Origin: Pseudomonas sp. ISL-84
GTDB lineage: Bacteria; Bacillota; Bacilli; Bacillales; Cytobacillaceae
Length of the DNA: 64,000 nt
Assembly: GCA_018613035.1 (NCBI GenBank)
Contig: JAGGRA010000014.1
Location: 25,613-89,612, forward strand
Direction of reading: 5' to 3'
The position numbers and the translations under genes are program-made. The notes under the pieces were generated by a model. It searched no databases and was not told the DNA's origin. It worked only from the letters and a program-made list of their open reading frames with translations. Below are positions 55,412 through 64,000 of this stretch, in pieces; position 1 is the first letter of the stretch, and every line of letters begins with the position of its first letter.

Positions 55412-56475
55412 GCTTCTATTCCTTTTTGCTGAAGGATAACATGAAATGCCGAACTCATTCCGGAAGGCATAATCAGACTCCTGATAGCCCGGTTTCTTTT
55501 GCTGACCTCTGAAAAGGGGTTAGGGTCATAGTGGTCTTCAAGCTCATGCAAGATACCTGTGGATAGCAAGAATTCATCCTGCCTCAGCTTTTGAATAAAT
55601 TTCAAACCATGCTGATCTCCAATTCGGATCAGCGAGTCAAAGTGGATATGACTTGTAATGTCCATTTCACCGGGATTCTTAAGAATATTATTAATTTGCG
55701 AGTGCTTATAATATCCCCGCAAGCTCCCCTTTCTTCTAGCAGGCTCCTTCCACTCTTCATTTGAATAGCCATAATCTACTGTTAACACCATTCCGTGCTC
55801 CAATGAATCAGCTATGCTTTTGATCATATGTTCCATTTGCAGAGGAATTTCAATCCTTTGTCCAATATTCAGCTTTAATCCGCTATCCTCAAGGAAGGAG
55901 AGAATTTCTTCATTGCTTAATGGAACAGCCATTTCCGCCAGCTGCTCATCTTTAACTGTCACCATTATTTCAAATAGCCCTTCGTTTTTCTTTTCAATAA
56001 CATGAACAGGAAACGCATCAAATAATTCATTTGAAAAGATCAGGCCTTTAAATGGCGATATTTCTTCCAGGCTTTCTATTTGCCTAATATGATTTGAAAA
56101 TGAGATTTGCTCCTGCTGCAGCTGGCGATGGTAAGGGCTAGTTTCCAAAATATAATATTGAAGCTGACCGTCTGCAAGCAAATTCCACTCATCAATAAAT
56201 GCCTTGGCAAAGCGCCCATTTCCACCCCCGATTTCACAAACATGAAAAGGGAGATGATTTTTACAGGCCTCCTTATAAAACCACTTGGCTAATTTCCGGC
56301 CATAGATATCAGATATATTGCTGGTTGTTATAAAATCGCCATTAGGACCGATTTTAGCTTTACTATTCATATAATAACCGTATTCAGGATGGTAAAGTGC
56401 CTGCTGGATATACTCTGCATAGCTAATCATTTTTATTGGGGAATTCTTAATATAATTCTTTAAATAATTCAGCAT
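55405..56475 (-). CDS. MidA/NDUFAF7-family SAM-dependent methyltransferase
   Basis: 356 residues. SAM motif VCEIGGGNGRFAKAFIDEW (about 98-116), IFSNELFDAFPVHVIEKK, and HGMVLTVDYGYSNEEW, signature of COG1565. Eukaryotic members methylate a complex I subunit; bacterial substrate unknown. No neighbour of related function. A weak ribosome site AAAAGGAG precedes the ATG. Confidence 0.88.
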   Translation of the reverse strand: MLNYLKNYIKNSPIKMISYAEYIQQALYHPEYGYYMNSKAKIGPNGDFITTSNISDIYGRKLAKWFYKEACKNHLPFHVCEIGGGNGRFAKAFIDEWNLLADGQLQYYILETSPYHRQLQQEQISFSNHIRQIESLEEISPFKGLIFSNELFDAFPVHVIEKKNEGLFEIMVTVKDEQLAEMAVPLSNEEILSFLEDSGLKLNIGQRIEIPLQMEHMIKSIADSLEHGMVLTVDYGYSNEEWKEPARRKGSLRGYYKHSQINNILKNPGEMDITSHIHFDSLIRIGDQHGLKFIQKLRQDEFLLSTGILHELEDHYDPNPFSEVSKRNRAIRSLIMPSGMSSAFHVILQQKGIEAK

Positions 56476-56563
56476 ATTAACTCCTTTTTTCTGAGTGGAA
56501 TTCGCATAAAAACGCGTTGTTGATAACCGCCAATTATATTGTTTTATTTATCTATTTTCACTA

Positions 56564-56688
56564 TTGACATAGTGTTTTCTGTGTTATATTGTTAAGGTAG
56601 TAGCTTAACTATATCCCCTCCCATTATATGAATAAAACATCCCCCAGAAAAGCCCTTCTCATTTGGAGAAGGGCTTTTCTATTTTTTT
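56564..56688 (+). ncRNA. Candidate small RNA with promoter and terminator
   Basis: TTGACA (56564-56569), 17 bases, TATTGT (56587-56592) form a good sigma-A promoter on the plus strand. From about 56599 a transcript would run about 90 nt to a 15-bp terminator hairpin AGAAAAGCCCTTCTC / GAGAAGGGCTTTTCT followed by ATTTTTTT. Its middle has CCCCTCCC (56615-56622) between complementary ATATs, like the C-rich anti-ribosome-site loops of FsrA- and RsaE-type RNAs. No reading frame fits. It is a proposal from sequence only. Confidence 0.55.
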
Positions 56689-56932
56689 GGCTCTGTTAAA
56701 TTTGCCTGTTGATTTCATCACGAGGCACTCCCTTTCCGCGGGCGGTCCGACGCTCCTCGTCGCTTTGCTCCTGCGGGGTCTCCCTTTGATCCGCACTCCC
56801 GCAGGACTTTGAGTAAGCTTCCTTGTATAAACACCGCACGAAGGAAATGCGAATGCATTTTCGAGGAGCTCATGCCTTCCGCTCCAATCAACAGGGTGCT
56901 CAAAAATAACAATAAGCTTTAACAGAGCCAAT
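56689..56932. repeat. Family A repeat copy 5 with outer terminal inverted repeats
   Basis: Core 56705-56895 (CCTGTTGATT / AATCAACAGG) lies inside perfect 14-bp outer inverted repeats TTGGCTCTGTTAAA (left) and TTTAACAGAGCCAA (right). Gives a MITE-like element of about 244 bp with no gene. It is the best-preserved copy in the window. Confidence 0.85.
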
Positions 56933-56934
56933 TT

Positions 56935-57570
56935 TTAGAATCCATTCAGAAACGGATTTGAATCCATTTCCTGTCCAACCGTCGTAGCGGGCCCATGTCC
57001 AGGCAATACTTCCGTTTCTTCAGGCAAGGTCAGGAGTTTGGCATGGATACTGTCCAGCAGCTGCTGATGGTTGCCGCCCGGAAGGTCTGTACGGCCAATG
57101 CTGCCATTGAATAGAGCATCACCGGCAACTACGAGCTCTGCTTCCTTAAAATAGAAGGAAATGCTGCCAGGGGAATGACCTGGTGTCTCAAAAATTTCAA
57201 ACGTAAATTCCCCTATGCTTAATTCTTTCTCTCCCGTTATAATATGATCTGCGGGCTTGGCTTTAATAAGCTTGCCAACTTTGAAAAGATGCGACCCGTT
57301 TAAGGCTGGATCGAGCAGCCAATCTGCCTCTTTTTCGTGTATGTATACAGGGATGGTGAATTCTTCTCTTATATCGTCTACTGCCCCAATATGATCAAAA
57401 TGAGCATGGGTAAGAACAATGGCTAGAGGCTTTAGCCCTTTTTGCTTAATGAAGCTGCTTAGCTTTCCGCTTTCTTCACCCGGATCAAAAATTAAGCATG
57501 CTTTGTTTTTATTAGATAGTACATAACAGTTTGTTTGCAATGGGCCAAGCGGAATCTGATTCCATTCCAT
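56935..57570 (-). CDS. yqgX: Metallo-beta-lactamase fold hydrolase (YqgX)
   Basis: 211 residues from ATG 57570 (MEWNQIPLGPLQTNCYVLSN) with GGAGGTG upstream; a GTG three codons earlier lies in that site. Metal motif THAHFDHIGA, later TPGHSPGS and GHGPATT. Glyoxalase II-like family; substrate unknown (possibly thioester hydrolysis). Only three bases separate its stop from the repeat. Confidence 0.93.
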   Translation of the reverse strand: MEWNQIPLGPLQTNCYVLSNKNKACLIFDPGEESGKLSSFIKQKGLKPLAIVLTHAHFDHIGAVDDIREEFTIPVYIHEKEADWLLDPALNGSHLFKVGKLIKAKPADHIITGEKELSIGEFTFEIFETPGHSPGSISFYFKEAELVVAGDALFNGSIGRTDLPGGNHQQLLDSIHAKLLTLPEETEVLPGHGPATTVGQEMDSNPFLNGF

Positions 57571-57670
57571 CGCCGACACCTCCGATTGATGTATGAATTA
57601 CTTTTAATTCTACACTATAATAGCTGCATAATTAAATGGGATGTCTAAATATTGGATGAAGGAGACTAAG

Positions 57671-58150
57671 ATGAAATTTCTTTATGGAGTTGAAGCAAAC
57701 TATATTGTTGAAGATGTTCCCGAATTTATGGATTTCATTAAAAAGGAAACAGAATTATTTGATTTTCAGAGAAGCATTTTTTTATTTGAAAATGATAGTG
57801 ACGCGGAGCTGGCAAAAAACTTGCTGATAGAGTCTAATCTAATTGAAGGTTCTTCACTATTGTATTACATAACGAATGGCGAAAAAGGAGAAAGTTTTGA
57901 TGACTTTGGGCTAGAATCGGCCAAAGGATTTTATTTATACCCAGAGATGCTTTGCGCTTTCTTCATAACGAGAGGCGATGCTGAAGACATTCAAATGGCT
58001 AAATATCAGTTCCATGAACATTTGGTTTTCACCGCAAAGGATGATGATATTGGCCTGATTTATTTTTCTGAGCTGCACTTAAAGGATTTAATAAACGGAA
58101 TTGCTGAAGCCTATGACATAGAAGTGTCATTTTTAGACCTCGACAAATAG
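57671..58150 (+). CDS. Hypothetical cytoplasmic protein
   Basis: 159 residues from ATG 57671, chosen because AAGGAGA lies six bases upstream; an ATG at 57641 has no ribosome site. Acidic, soluble, MKFLYGVEANYIVEDVPEFM to VSFLDLDK, without signal or membrane segments. Not recognised. Followed by yqgW after a 124-bp spacer. Confidence 0.75.
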   Translation: MKFLYGVEANYIVEDVPEFMDFIKKETELFDFQRSIFLFENDSDAELAKNLLIESNLIEGSSLLYYITNGEKGESFDDFGLESAKGFYLYPEMLCAFFITRGDAEDIQMAKYQFHEHLVFTAKDDDIGLIYFSELHLKDLINGIAEAYDIEVSFLDLDK

Positions 58151-58274
58151 AGAAAAAAAATATAAAATAAATTACGAATGTATACTTAGGCTTTACATAC
58201 AGGGTATATTACCTGAAAAGGGATTTTTAACATGGCTATCGCCTGCTGATTACGAAATAAAGGGGGCTATTTTA

Positions 58275-58448
58275 ATGGGACTACCTATTATCTTTGCATT
58301 AGTCGCAGTTCTTGCAGCTTTTGGTGCCATCAGTGCACTTAAAAACAAGAATTTCCTTGGATTGTTTTTTGCTGCCGGAACGCTTGCCGTTTTCGGATGG
58401 TTTGCTGTAATGACATTAATTAACAGCGGATACCCAGCGGTTCACTAA
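58275..58448 (+). CDS. yqgW: DUF2759 small membrane protein (YqgW)
   Basis: 57 residues, MGLPIIFALVAVLAAFGAIS and LFFAAGTLAVFGWFAVMTLI, two membrane segments, end NSGYPAVH. Matches the short DUF2759 family next to yqgV. AAGGGGGC precedes the ATG and a terminator follows. Confidence 0.85.
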   Translation: MGLPIIFALVAVLAAFGAISALKNKNFLGLFFAAGTLAVFGWFAVMTLINSGYPAVH

Positions 58449-58450
58449 AA

Positions 58451-58486
58451 TAAAAGGGCTGCCCTATTCGGGCAGCCCTTTTATTT
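58451..58486. terminator. Bidirectional terminator between yqgW and yqgV
   Basis: AAAAGGGCTGCCC / GGGCAGCCCTTTT, four-base loop, with T-rich flanks; overlaps the yqgV stop. Confidence 0.93.
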
Positions 58487-58800
58487 TAACTTTCTAATTG
58501 GCTTTCGACTCTGTGGACTTTTTCTTCCATTTTTCTTACAACATCCCGCCTATCATCAATACGGATATTTGTCGCTACCCTCATTAGCCCTTTTTCAAAT
58601 GGAACTTCATGCATTGCTTGAATAACCTCAAACAACACAGAAAGCTCGCCTTCTATGATGGTGTTCATTGGCGTTAATTGAAAACGAATTTTCCCGTTTT
58701 CTTCATATTTTTTCAATACACGCTGTATATCAGCTACATAACTGCTGACGCTTGGCGTTTCCGTTCCAATTGGAATTACTGTAACATCTACGATTGCCAT
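58486..58800 (-). CDS. yqgV: Thiamine-binding-like protein (DUF77, YqgV)
   Basis: 104 residues of the MTH1187/YkoF-like family: AIVDVTVIPIGTETPSVSSY and RFQLTPMNTIIEGELSVLFE. Ferredoxin-like fold, some members bind thiamine. 25 bases separate it from yqgU. Confidence 0.9.
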   Translation of the reverse strand: MAIVDVTVIPIGTETPSVSSYVADIQRVLKKYEENGKIRFQLTPMNTIIEGELSVLFEVIQAMHEVPFEKGLMRVATNIRIDDRRDVVRKMEEKVHRVESQLES

Positions 58801-58825
58801 AATCAGACTCCTTTTTTACTTCTAT

Positions 58826-59980
58826 TCAAATTTCTTTATTTTCCAAAATCGGAACTTTCTCCTTACTATCAAGCATAATTAATTCTTCAAGGTAATAACC
58901 AGCCAAGCAAGCTAAACCATCTGGTGAGCAGCTAAGTGGCGTATTTTCCATTCCTTCCATTAAAACCTCTTTAACACCTGTTTTACTATCAAAAGCAACA
59001 AGCTGAAAACCTCCGGTATACGTATCACTTTCAGCACTGTATAAAGGCTGGAAGGTTATGAGATTATCTTTTGACCAGTCATAATAAGGAACCAGCCAGT
59101 CGGAAAATCTTGTTAAATGCGGAACAGTATAGGATGACAATTTACGGAAATTATTATCCATAAACGTATAAACAGCTTGTTCAGATTTTTCTGAAGGCAC
59201 CGTAATAGCCATAACCCTGTTTTTGGAAGCATCAAAATGAAAAATGTTTTCCATTACCTTCGTTTCATTATCTCCATTGATTGTTTGCATTATTAATGGA
59301 GCAAATAAAGATGGGCTCTCACTGTCCCAGCCAAGAAATAATATCTGGTCGTTCTTCAGCCATTTCGCAAATGGTTCCCTAATTTTGATTTCTTCTAGGG
59401 TGTCAGCCTTGATATCCATGTGCCAGGAAGAAAAATCCCAATCTTCTGTAAACGAGGAAACTAGAAGAGACTCTTCATTATAAGGGTTCCACTCCACAGC
59501 AAGATCAAATGATGAAAGACTCTCATTCATCAGAATTTCTCCATTCCCTTTTACAACTGTCAAAGTACTTTCATATGTGCCCGGAGACGACCGAATCAGT
59601 ACGTATTTTCCGTTTGGGCTAATCGTAACCGCAGCAATAGGCACCGAACTTTCGAAAAGGAGATTTTGTTCTCCGGTAAATAGGTTATAAGCGTAAACAC
59701 TTGATGCAGTTCCATTATTTACAGTGTAAACAATTGTTTCATTGCTAAGCCAGCCGTTTGCTCCCTGGAATTCTCCTGCTATAGGTTTGATAGGCGCTAT
59801 GCTATCTTTCTTATTATCAGCCGGAGGTACGGAGTCTTCAGAAATTTGATTTTGTTTTGACTTTGGCTGAATCTCCGTCACTTCTGTATTTTCACAGCCT
59901 ACTATGAAAATCAAGTGATATAGGAGAAAAAGAAATAAAAAAAGAAACCTATAACTATATGTAATTTGAATGTTTTTCAA
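58826..59980 (-). CDS. yqgU: Lipoprotein YqgU, beta-propeller-like
   Basis: 384 residues from a TTG at 59980 with GGAGGTG five bases upstream; the ATG at 60022 has no ribosome site. Lipoprotein signal with lipobox IFIVGC (Cys about 29), a polar linker with PPADNK, then beta-rich sequence resembling a propeller (ISPNGKYVLIRS, PDGLACLAGYY). Anchored outside the membrane; function unknown. Confidence 0.85.
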   Translation of the reverse strand: MKNIQITYSYRFLFLFLFLLYHLIFIVGCENTEVTEIQPKSKQNQISEDSVPPADNKKDSIAPIKPIAGEFQGANGWLSNETIVYTVNNGTASSVYAYNLFTGEQNLLFESSVPIAAVTISPNGKYVLIRSSPGTYESTLTVVKGNGEILMNESLSSFDLAVEWNPYNEESLLVSSFTEDWDFSSWHMDIKADTLEEIKIREPFAKWLKNDQILFLGWDSESPSLFAPLIMQTINGDNETKVMENIFHFDASKNRVMAITVPSEKSEQAVYTFMDNNFRKLSSYTVPHLTRFSDWLVPYYDWSKDNLITFQPLYSAESDTYTGGFQLVAFDSKTGVKEVLMEGMENTPLSCSPDGLACLAGYYLEELIMLDSKEKVPILENKEI

Positions 59981-60096
59981 ATCCGCACCTCCTTTTCTCC
60001 CTATATATGAGTACGTAAACACTGTAAAAATGTTTCAATTATAATAGAAAAAAATATTTAAAAAGGAGAAAGTCGACTTTCCGGCTTTTAATGGAA

Positions 60097-60120
60097 CGCT
60101 GTTGTCGCAAAGTTTGTTGC
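60097..60120. repeat. Family B short repeat copy
   Basis: CGCTGTTGTCGCAAAGTTTG followed by TTGC, immediately left of copy 6 as family B precedes copy 3. Confidence 0.6.
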
Positions 60121-60141
60121 TTTCGGACCAATTTTTATCAC

Positions 60142-60334
60142 TGAGTTGATTGGAGCGGAAGGCGCTAATCCCGCGAAAATGCTATCGCATTTTCTTCGTG
60201 CCGTCCATTCGAGGAAGCTTATTCAACGTCCTACGGGAGTAGCATTCCAAGGGAGACCCCGCAGACTCGGGAGCGTTGAGGAGGCTCCCGGCAGCCCCGT
60301 GGTTCGCTAAGTGCCTCGTGCTGAAATCAACGGG
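60142..60334. repeat. Family A repeat copy 6, inverted
   Basis: Runs TGAGTTGATTGGAGCGGAAG, then TATCGCATTTTCTTCGTGCC and CGGAGACC-type GC block (GGGAGACCCCGCAGACTCG) to TGAAATCAACGGGCAG. Same family as copies 1-5 but in the opposite orientation. Flanked by AAACGAAAAGAGCC (about 60361). The rest of 59981-60493 shows no gene. Confidence 0.8.
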
Positions 60335-60493
60335 CAGAGTTCTTAAGCAAAAACAACAAGCTAAACGAAAAGAGCCTAATGGAAAAGCGGCTAAATCTTA
60401 TGTCGCTGTTAGCTGTAATTATGATGATAGTTTATTTTAATCTCTGGCCAATTAAAAAACAATACAGAAACATGCGGCCTAAAAAATATTTTT

Positions 60494-61681
60494 TTACATA
60501 TATAGAGATGCAAGGAAAATACCAAGAACCTCTTCGTATATTTCATCATACTGCGATAAAGGCAAAGGATTGATTCCACTTCCAAGCTCGATTGTGAATC
60601 CCGGCCTGCGAAACTCCTGAATAAACCAATCCTTATAACCGGCAAAGCTGTCAATAAATTGGACAGCTCTATAGCCGCTGACACGTTCAAATTCAGCAGC
60701 GATCACTTTTGACTCCGGAGGCTCCATTCCCTCATATCCCCAATAAAACTCTGATCCCTGGGTATGGAAAGCAAGCATTCTATTAAATTGGTTGTTCCTT
60801 GCCAGGTCAGCCATGGCTATTGCTTCCGGCTCTGTTAAAGGTGCTTCCCCCAGGTAGTCTCTTGGAGCAGGGGCATCTTGTTCTGATCTTTCTTTTTCAA
60901 ATTCCCATTTGGCAGGGAATTGATTATTTAAATCCACCCCTCTAATATTCGCCTTCCAGCCGGAAAAATCAGTACTTCCTCTGTTTATCTCAATTACCTG
61001 GTCCCTTACTTCAGGAGGGGGACCGTTTAAAACAAGATTAACTCCATCCGGGTTAACCATCGGCACGATGGAAAGATCCACTGTATTATATAAAGGCATT
61101 GTAGATAAGCCCCTTATTGGCCTTACATTGGTTAAAGATAAAAGGAAATTGTTTAGCAATGCCATTAAAATCGGTGTTGTAATCCATTCGTTCGCATGGA
61201 AGGAAGCATTTATTTGCACTTTTTTATTTCCTTTTCCAAAGCGGACTTCCTGAATGGGCTTTCCGAGAACACTATTTCCAATTGTATTTATCTTAATAAA
61301 TGGATATATGGCAGCCAATGTCGATATGTCAGCCGTTAAAGCCTGATAATCATATTGTCTCCTGCCTTCCACAATTGGTGAAATGACTCGTTTAGGCAGT
61401 TTTATGACCGCTCCTATGGTCAGGCTATTTGGATTAAGGGTTTGATTTATCAGCAGAAGAGCATCTACGGACAGATTTCTAGATGAGCTTAATTTCCAAA
61501 AGGTATCACCCTTTTTTACAGTATAGTTTTGTAAGGTAAAACCGGGAATGTTTATCTCCTGTCCAATCGTTAAAGAAGCCGGATTTACGCTAGGATTTGA
61601 ATCAATAATAAGATTTATTGGCATCATGAAGAGCTGGCTGTAATACCATAATGAATCTCCGGACCGTACTATGACTTTCAT
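60494..61681 (-). CDS. yqgT: LysM/M14 gamma-D-glutamyl-diamino acid peptidase (YqgT)
   Basis: 395 residues from ATG 61681 (MKVIVRSGDSLWYYSQLFMM), GGGGGA upstream. Two LysM domains (about 1-46 and 53-98), then a M14 zinc carboxypeptidase domain with HxxE in ASFHANEWIT and a catalytic Glu near FTIELGSGINPLP. Cuts peptide links in cell-wall stems. No signal peptide is seen. Order yqgS-yqgT-yqgU is conserved. Confidence 0.94.
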   Translation of the reverse strand: MKVIVRSGDSLWYYSQLFMMPINLIIDSNPSVNPASLTIGQEINIPGFTLQNYTVKKGDTFWKLSSSRNLSVDALLLINQTLNPNSLTIGAVIKLPKRVISPIVEGRRQYDYQALTADISTLAAIYPFIKINTIGNSVLGKPIQEVRFGKGNKKVQINASFHANEWITTPILMALLNNFLLSLTNVRPIRGLSTMPLYNTVDLSIVPMVNPDGVNLVLNGPPPEVRDQVIEINRGSTDFSGWKANIRGVDLNNQFPAKWEFEKERSEQDAPAPRDYLGEAPLTEPEAIAMADLARNNQFNRMLAFHTQGSEFYWGYEGMEPPESKVIAAEFERVSGYRAVQFIDSFAGYKDWFIQEFRRPGFTIELGSGINPLPLSQYDEIYEEVLGIFLASLYM

Positions 61682-61743
61682 CTTTCTCCCCCTTTCCATC
61701 ATTTCAATCTTATGATTAAAAAGAAAAAAGATGACCTTTCCGC

Positions 61744-61776
61744 AGAAAAAAAAGCCAGCGAAAACGCAGGCTTTAG
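61744..61776 (-). terminator. Terminator of yqgS
   Basis: Minus strand AAAGCCTGCG-TTTT-CGCTGGCTTT then TTTTTC, 30 bases after yqgS. Confidence 0.85.
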
Positions 61777-61803
61777 GTTGTTCAGTGGCACTTATATTTA
61801 TAT

Positions 61804-63663
61804 TTACTCCTGGTCTGCATCTTCATAGAAACGCAGCAAGTCTCCATAAATAATCTTATCCGAATATTGGAGTTCATTTTTTGCTTTAGACATATATGGC
61901 TCACAAGCGGTTTTGTCGATCGGCTGTTCCGTTTCCTTGTCATAGCAGATATCCCGGGTATATACATACCTTTTAGTTACAAAGCTGCCGTCCCGCAATA
62001 CGGCAAAGTCCACTTTATCTTTTGCAAATAAATCAGCACCAAATTCAATGGACCCTTTCGTATCAATGCCCAGCATATGAAGAATAGTTGGTTTAAGATC
62101 AATCTGACCGGAAACCTTGGAAATCGTCTTTCCTTCCTGTCCCGGTATATGAATGATTAACGGAACTTTCTGCAGCTGTGTGCTCACAAAAGGTGTAACT
62201 TCTTTTCCGAGGAATTGACCCATTGCTTCATTGTGATTTTCGGAAATTCCATAGTGATCTCCGTAGAGAATAATGATTGAGTCTTCATATAGGCCTTCTT
62301 CCTTTAATCGCTGGATGAAATTTTTGAGCGCTTCATCCTGATACCGAACAGTCGGAAAATAATTATTTACCGTTTTATCTGCAGAATTAAAGGGCTGGAT
62401 GAATTGGTCTTCTTCCTCGAGTTCAAATGGGAAATGATTCGTGAGTGTTATAAATTTTGCATAAAAAGGCTCTGGCATTTCTTTCAAGTGCTGAACAGAT
62501 TGTTCAAAGAAATCAATGTCTTTTAAACCCCAGCCGACTGAATTTTCATTGGTGACATGATAATCAGGCAAAGAATAAAAACGTTCATATCCAAAAGACT
62601 GGTACATGATATCCCGGTTCCAAAAGCTTTTGTTATTTGCATGCAGAGCTGCTGTAAAATATCCTATATTTTTTAAAATATTAGGAGTTGCGTTATACTC
62701 GTTTCCGGAGTGAGTAAAGAAGACTGCTCCACGGCTAAGCGGATATAGGGAGTTATCCACCAGGAACTCAGAATCTGAAGTCTTTCCCTGGGCTGTCTGA
62801 TGATAGAAATTTTCAAAATAATAGCTTTCCTTAATAAAATCATTCAGAAAAGGCGTTATTTCCTGTCCATTTACTTTTTCATTGATAACAAAATTCTGGG
62901 TAGACTCCATTGAAATAAGGATTACGTTTTTGTCTTTTGCAATCCCTAACATCTCTTCATTCGGCTTTTTATAATTCGCTGTTACGTAGTTTTTTATATC
63001 TGCCATTTCACTACCGTCTGCAAGTGCTCTTTGGGCAGATGATTTTGACTGAAGAAAGATATCATAGATATGATAGTTGTAGGTCCCGATATTTTTTACT
63101 AGCATCTCTCTGTCAAAGGTACGGGTCAAAAGCTGTGGCCGTTCAGTCTCTGCTAATGCAAGATTAAAAAATGCAATTGCAGCAGCAGCTAAAAAGTAAG
63201 CCCTCCGATACATTTTTGAGGCGGGGCGATAGGCTGCAAGGCCAGGTTTCATGGAAACAATGAGGGCAAGCAATGCAAAGTCAGTAAAATACAGGATGTC
63301 ACTTACATTTAAAAGTTCATTCACACTGCTTCCAAGATCGCTCATATTACTTGTTTGAAAAAGCACAGGAATCGTTAAAAAATCGTTAAAAAACCTGTAG
63401 AACACAACATTAGCGAATAAAATAGCGGAAATGGCAAAGCTGGAAATCATAATATAGCGTTTTTGCTTTTTTTCCCTCAAAAATAAACCGAGCCCAAATA
63501 CGAACAGAAGGAAGCTTAGAGGATTGAGAAACAAGATAATTTCCTGTTTCCAGTTTTCTATTTTAATTTCAAAGCTGGTTTTATAGACAATGTATGTCTT
63601 GAGCCAAAGCAAGACCGTCGCAAGGGCAATCAGCGAGAACTTTGACCATTGGATTTTCTTCAT
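61804..63663 (-). CDS. yqgS: LtaS-type lipoteichoic acid synthase family protein (YqgS)
   Basis: 619 residues. Five N-terminal membrane segments (about 10-170), then an extracellular sulfatase-like domain with the catalytic Thr in [13 protein letters not shown] (about 280), metal sites in [12 protein letters not shown] and GRDI-type region [13 protein letters not shown]. Glycerol-phosphate polymerase paralogue of LtaS. Its 5' region (63664-64000) holds no gene. Confidence 0.95.
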   Translation of the reverse strand: MKKIQWSKFSLIALATVLLWLKTYIVYKTSFEIKIENWKQEIILFLNPLSFLLFVFGLGLFLREKKQKRYIMISSFAISAILFANVVFYRFFNDFLTIPVLFQTSNMSDLGSSVNELLNVSDILYFTDFALLALIVSMKPGLAAYRPASKMYRRAYFLAAAAIAFFNLALAETERPQLLTRTFDREMLVKNIGTYNYHIYDIFLQSKSSAQRALADGSEMADIKNYVTANYKKPNEEMLGIAKDKNVILISMESTQNFVINEKVNGQEITPFLNDFIKESYYFENFYHQTAQGKTSDSEFLVDNSLYPLSRGAVFFTHSGNEYNATPNILKNIGYFTAALHANNKSFWNRDIMYQSFGYERFYSLPDYHVTNENSVGWGLKDIDFFEQSVQHLKEMPEPFYAKFITLTNHFPFELEEEDQFIQPFNSADKTVNNYFPTVRYQDEALKNFIQRLKEEGLYEDSIIILYGDHYGISENHNEAMGQFLGKEVTPFVSTQLQKVPLIIHIPGQEGKTISKVSGQIDLKPTILHMLGIDTKGSIEFGADLFAKDKVDFAVLRDGSFVTKRYVYTRDICYDKETEQPIDKTACEPYMSKAKNELQYSDKIIYGDLLRFYEDADQE

Positions 63664-64000
63664 GATCTTCTTCTACCTCCTAGAAGTTTTGGAAGCAAAC
63701 AAGCTCTTTTCAAGATAAGGAATATATATTTTTGTCATTTACAACTTAATACTTTTTTTACACAAAACTATTTCAGAATTCAAATTCAACTTGTAAAATT
63801 ATAGAATGACTGCTATTGTGTTTACCCCAATTATTAGACGTTTAAAACATTAATTAGTTTCGCAATTATCAGAATTCAGAATTATTAGATTTTATATGAT
63901 CCTTTGTTAAACTTGCTGTTAATATCCGCTCCGTATAAAGAGTGCTTACAAACATTGAGCTTTAATACAGCCAATAATAAAAGGAGGCTGGGACATAACT
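63664..64000. other. Spacer upstream of yqgS, cut by window edge
   Basis: 337 AT-rich bases. The last part, AAAAGGAGGCTGGGACATAACT, looks like the start of a widespread intergenic hairpin/repeat sequence that continues outside the window. Nothing else is supported. Confidence 0.4.

Noticed and set aside
60379..60573. 64-residue plus-strand frame with a membrane-like segment
   Set aside because: Overlaps the end of yqgT in antisense, has only a weak AAAGAG upstream and adjoins a repeat edge.
1..64000. CRISPR array, prophage, insertion sequence with transposase
   Set aside because: No spaced identical repeats, phage genes or transposase frames were seen anywhere in the window.

Overview
The window is chromosomal DNA of a spore-forming, competence-gene-carrying Firmicute of the family Bacillaceae. 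Evidence includes Spo0A, SpoIVB, the complete spoIIIA operon, spore photoproduct lyase, the comG operon, and gene order that follows the Bacillus subtilis spo0A to yqgS interval for most of its length. I cannot name the species. An OLE RNA locus, a class II ribonucleotide reductase in the mntR position, and no sinIR-tasA locus mark it as different from B. subtilis itself.

Layout: 1-3.7 kb holds the 5' part of ptb (branched-chain fatty acid precursor operon) with a sigma-54 promoter, its activator bkdR, and two small + strand genes. 4.2-9.1 kb holds spo0A, spoIVB, recN and ahrC/argR. 9.5-18.8 kb is a minus-strand housekeeping block: tlyA, dxs, oapA, OLE RNA, ispA, xseB, xseA, folD, nusB, yqhY. 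accC-accB follow, with a chemoreceptor on the other strand, then spoIIIAH to spoIIIAA (22.5-27.8 kb). 28.0-30.4 kb is a + strand insertion relative to B. subtilis: a secreted alkaline phosphatase, a SIMPL-domain protein and a 55-residue protein. 30.5-36.4 kb holds efp, an aminopeptidase, aroQ, yqhR, yqhP, a patatin and splB. 36.6-41.3 kb holds nrdJ with two NrdR boxes, lipM and a rhodanese. 41.4-48.3 kb holds gcvPB-gcvPA-gcvT behind a tandem glycine riboswitch, with yqhH-yqhG divergent. 48.3-53.1 kb holds yqzE, aroK and comGG to comGA. A tRNA-Gln, mgsR-like, a Cys-rich regulator with a structured leader, yqgY, a MidA-type methyltransferase, a candidate small RNA, and the yqgX to yqgS group fill the rest.

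The most notable system is the OLE RNA (about 650 nt, minus strand, about 13080-13735) between ispA and the gene for its membrane partner OapA, immediately upstream of dxs. It has a recognisable extended -10 promoter, and a second promoter plus a long hairpin lies between OLE and oapA. The other unexplained signals are a promoter-terminator pair at 56564-56688 that would give a 90-nt RNA with a CCCCTCCC loop, a branched leader at 54053-54118, and a family of MITE-like intergenic repeats of about 190 bp (six copies plus an internally deleted one). All family and gene-order statements come from memory and reading; no database search was run.
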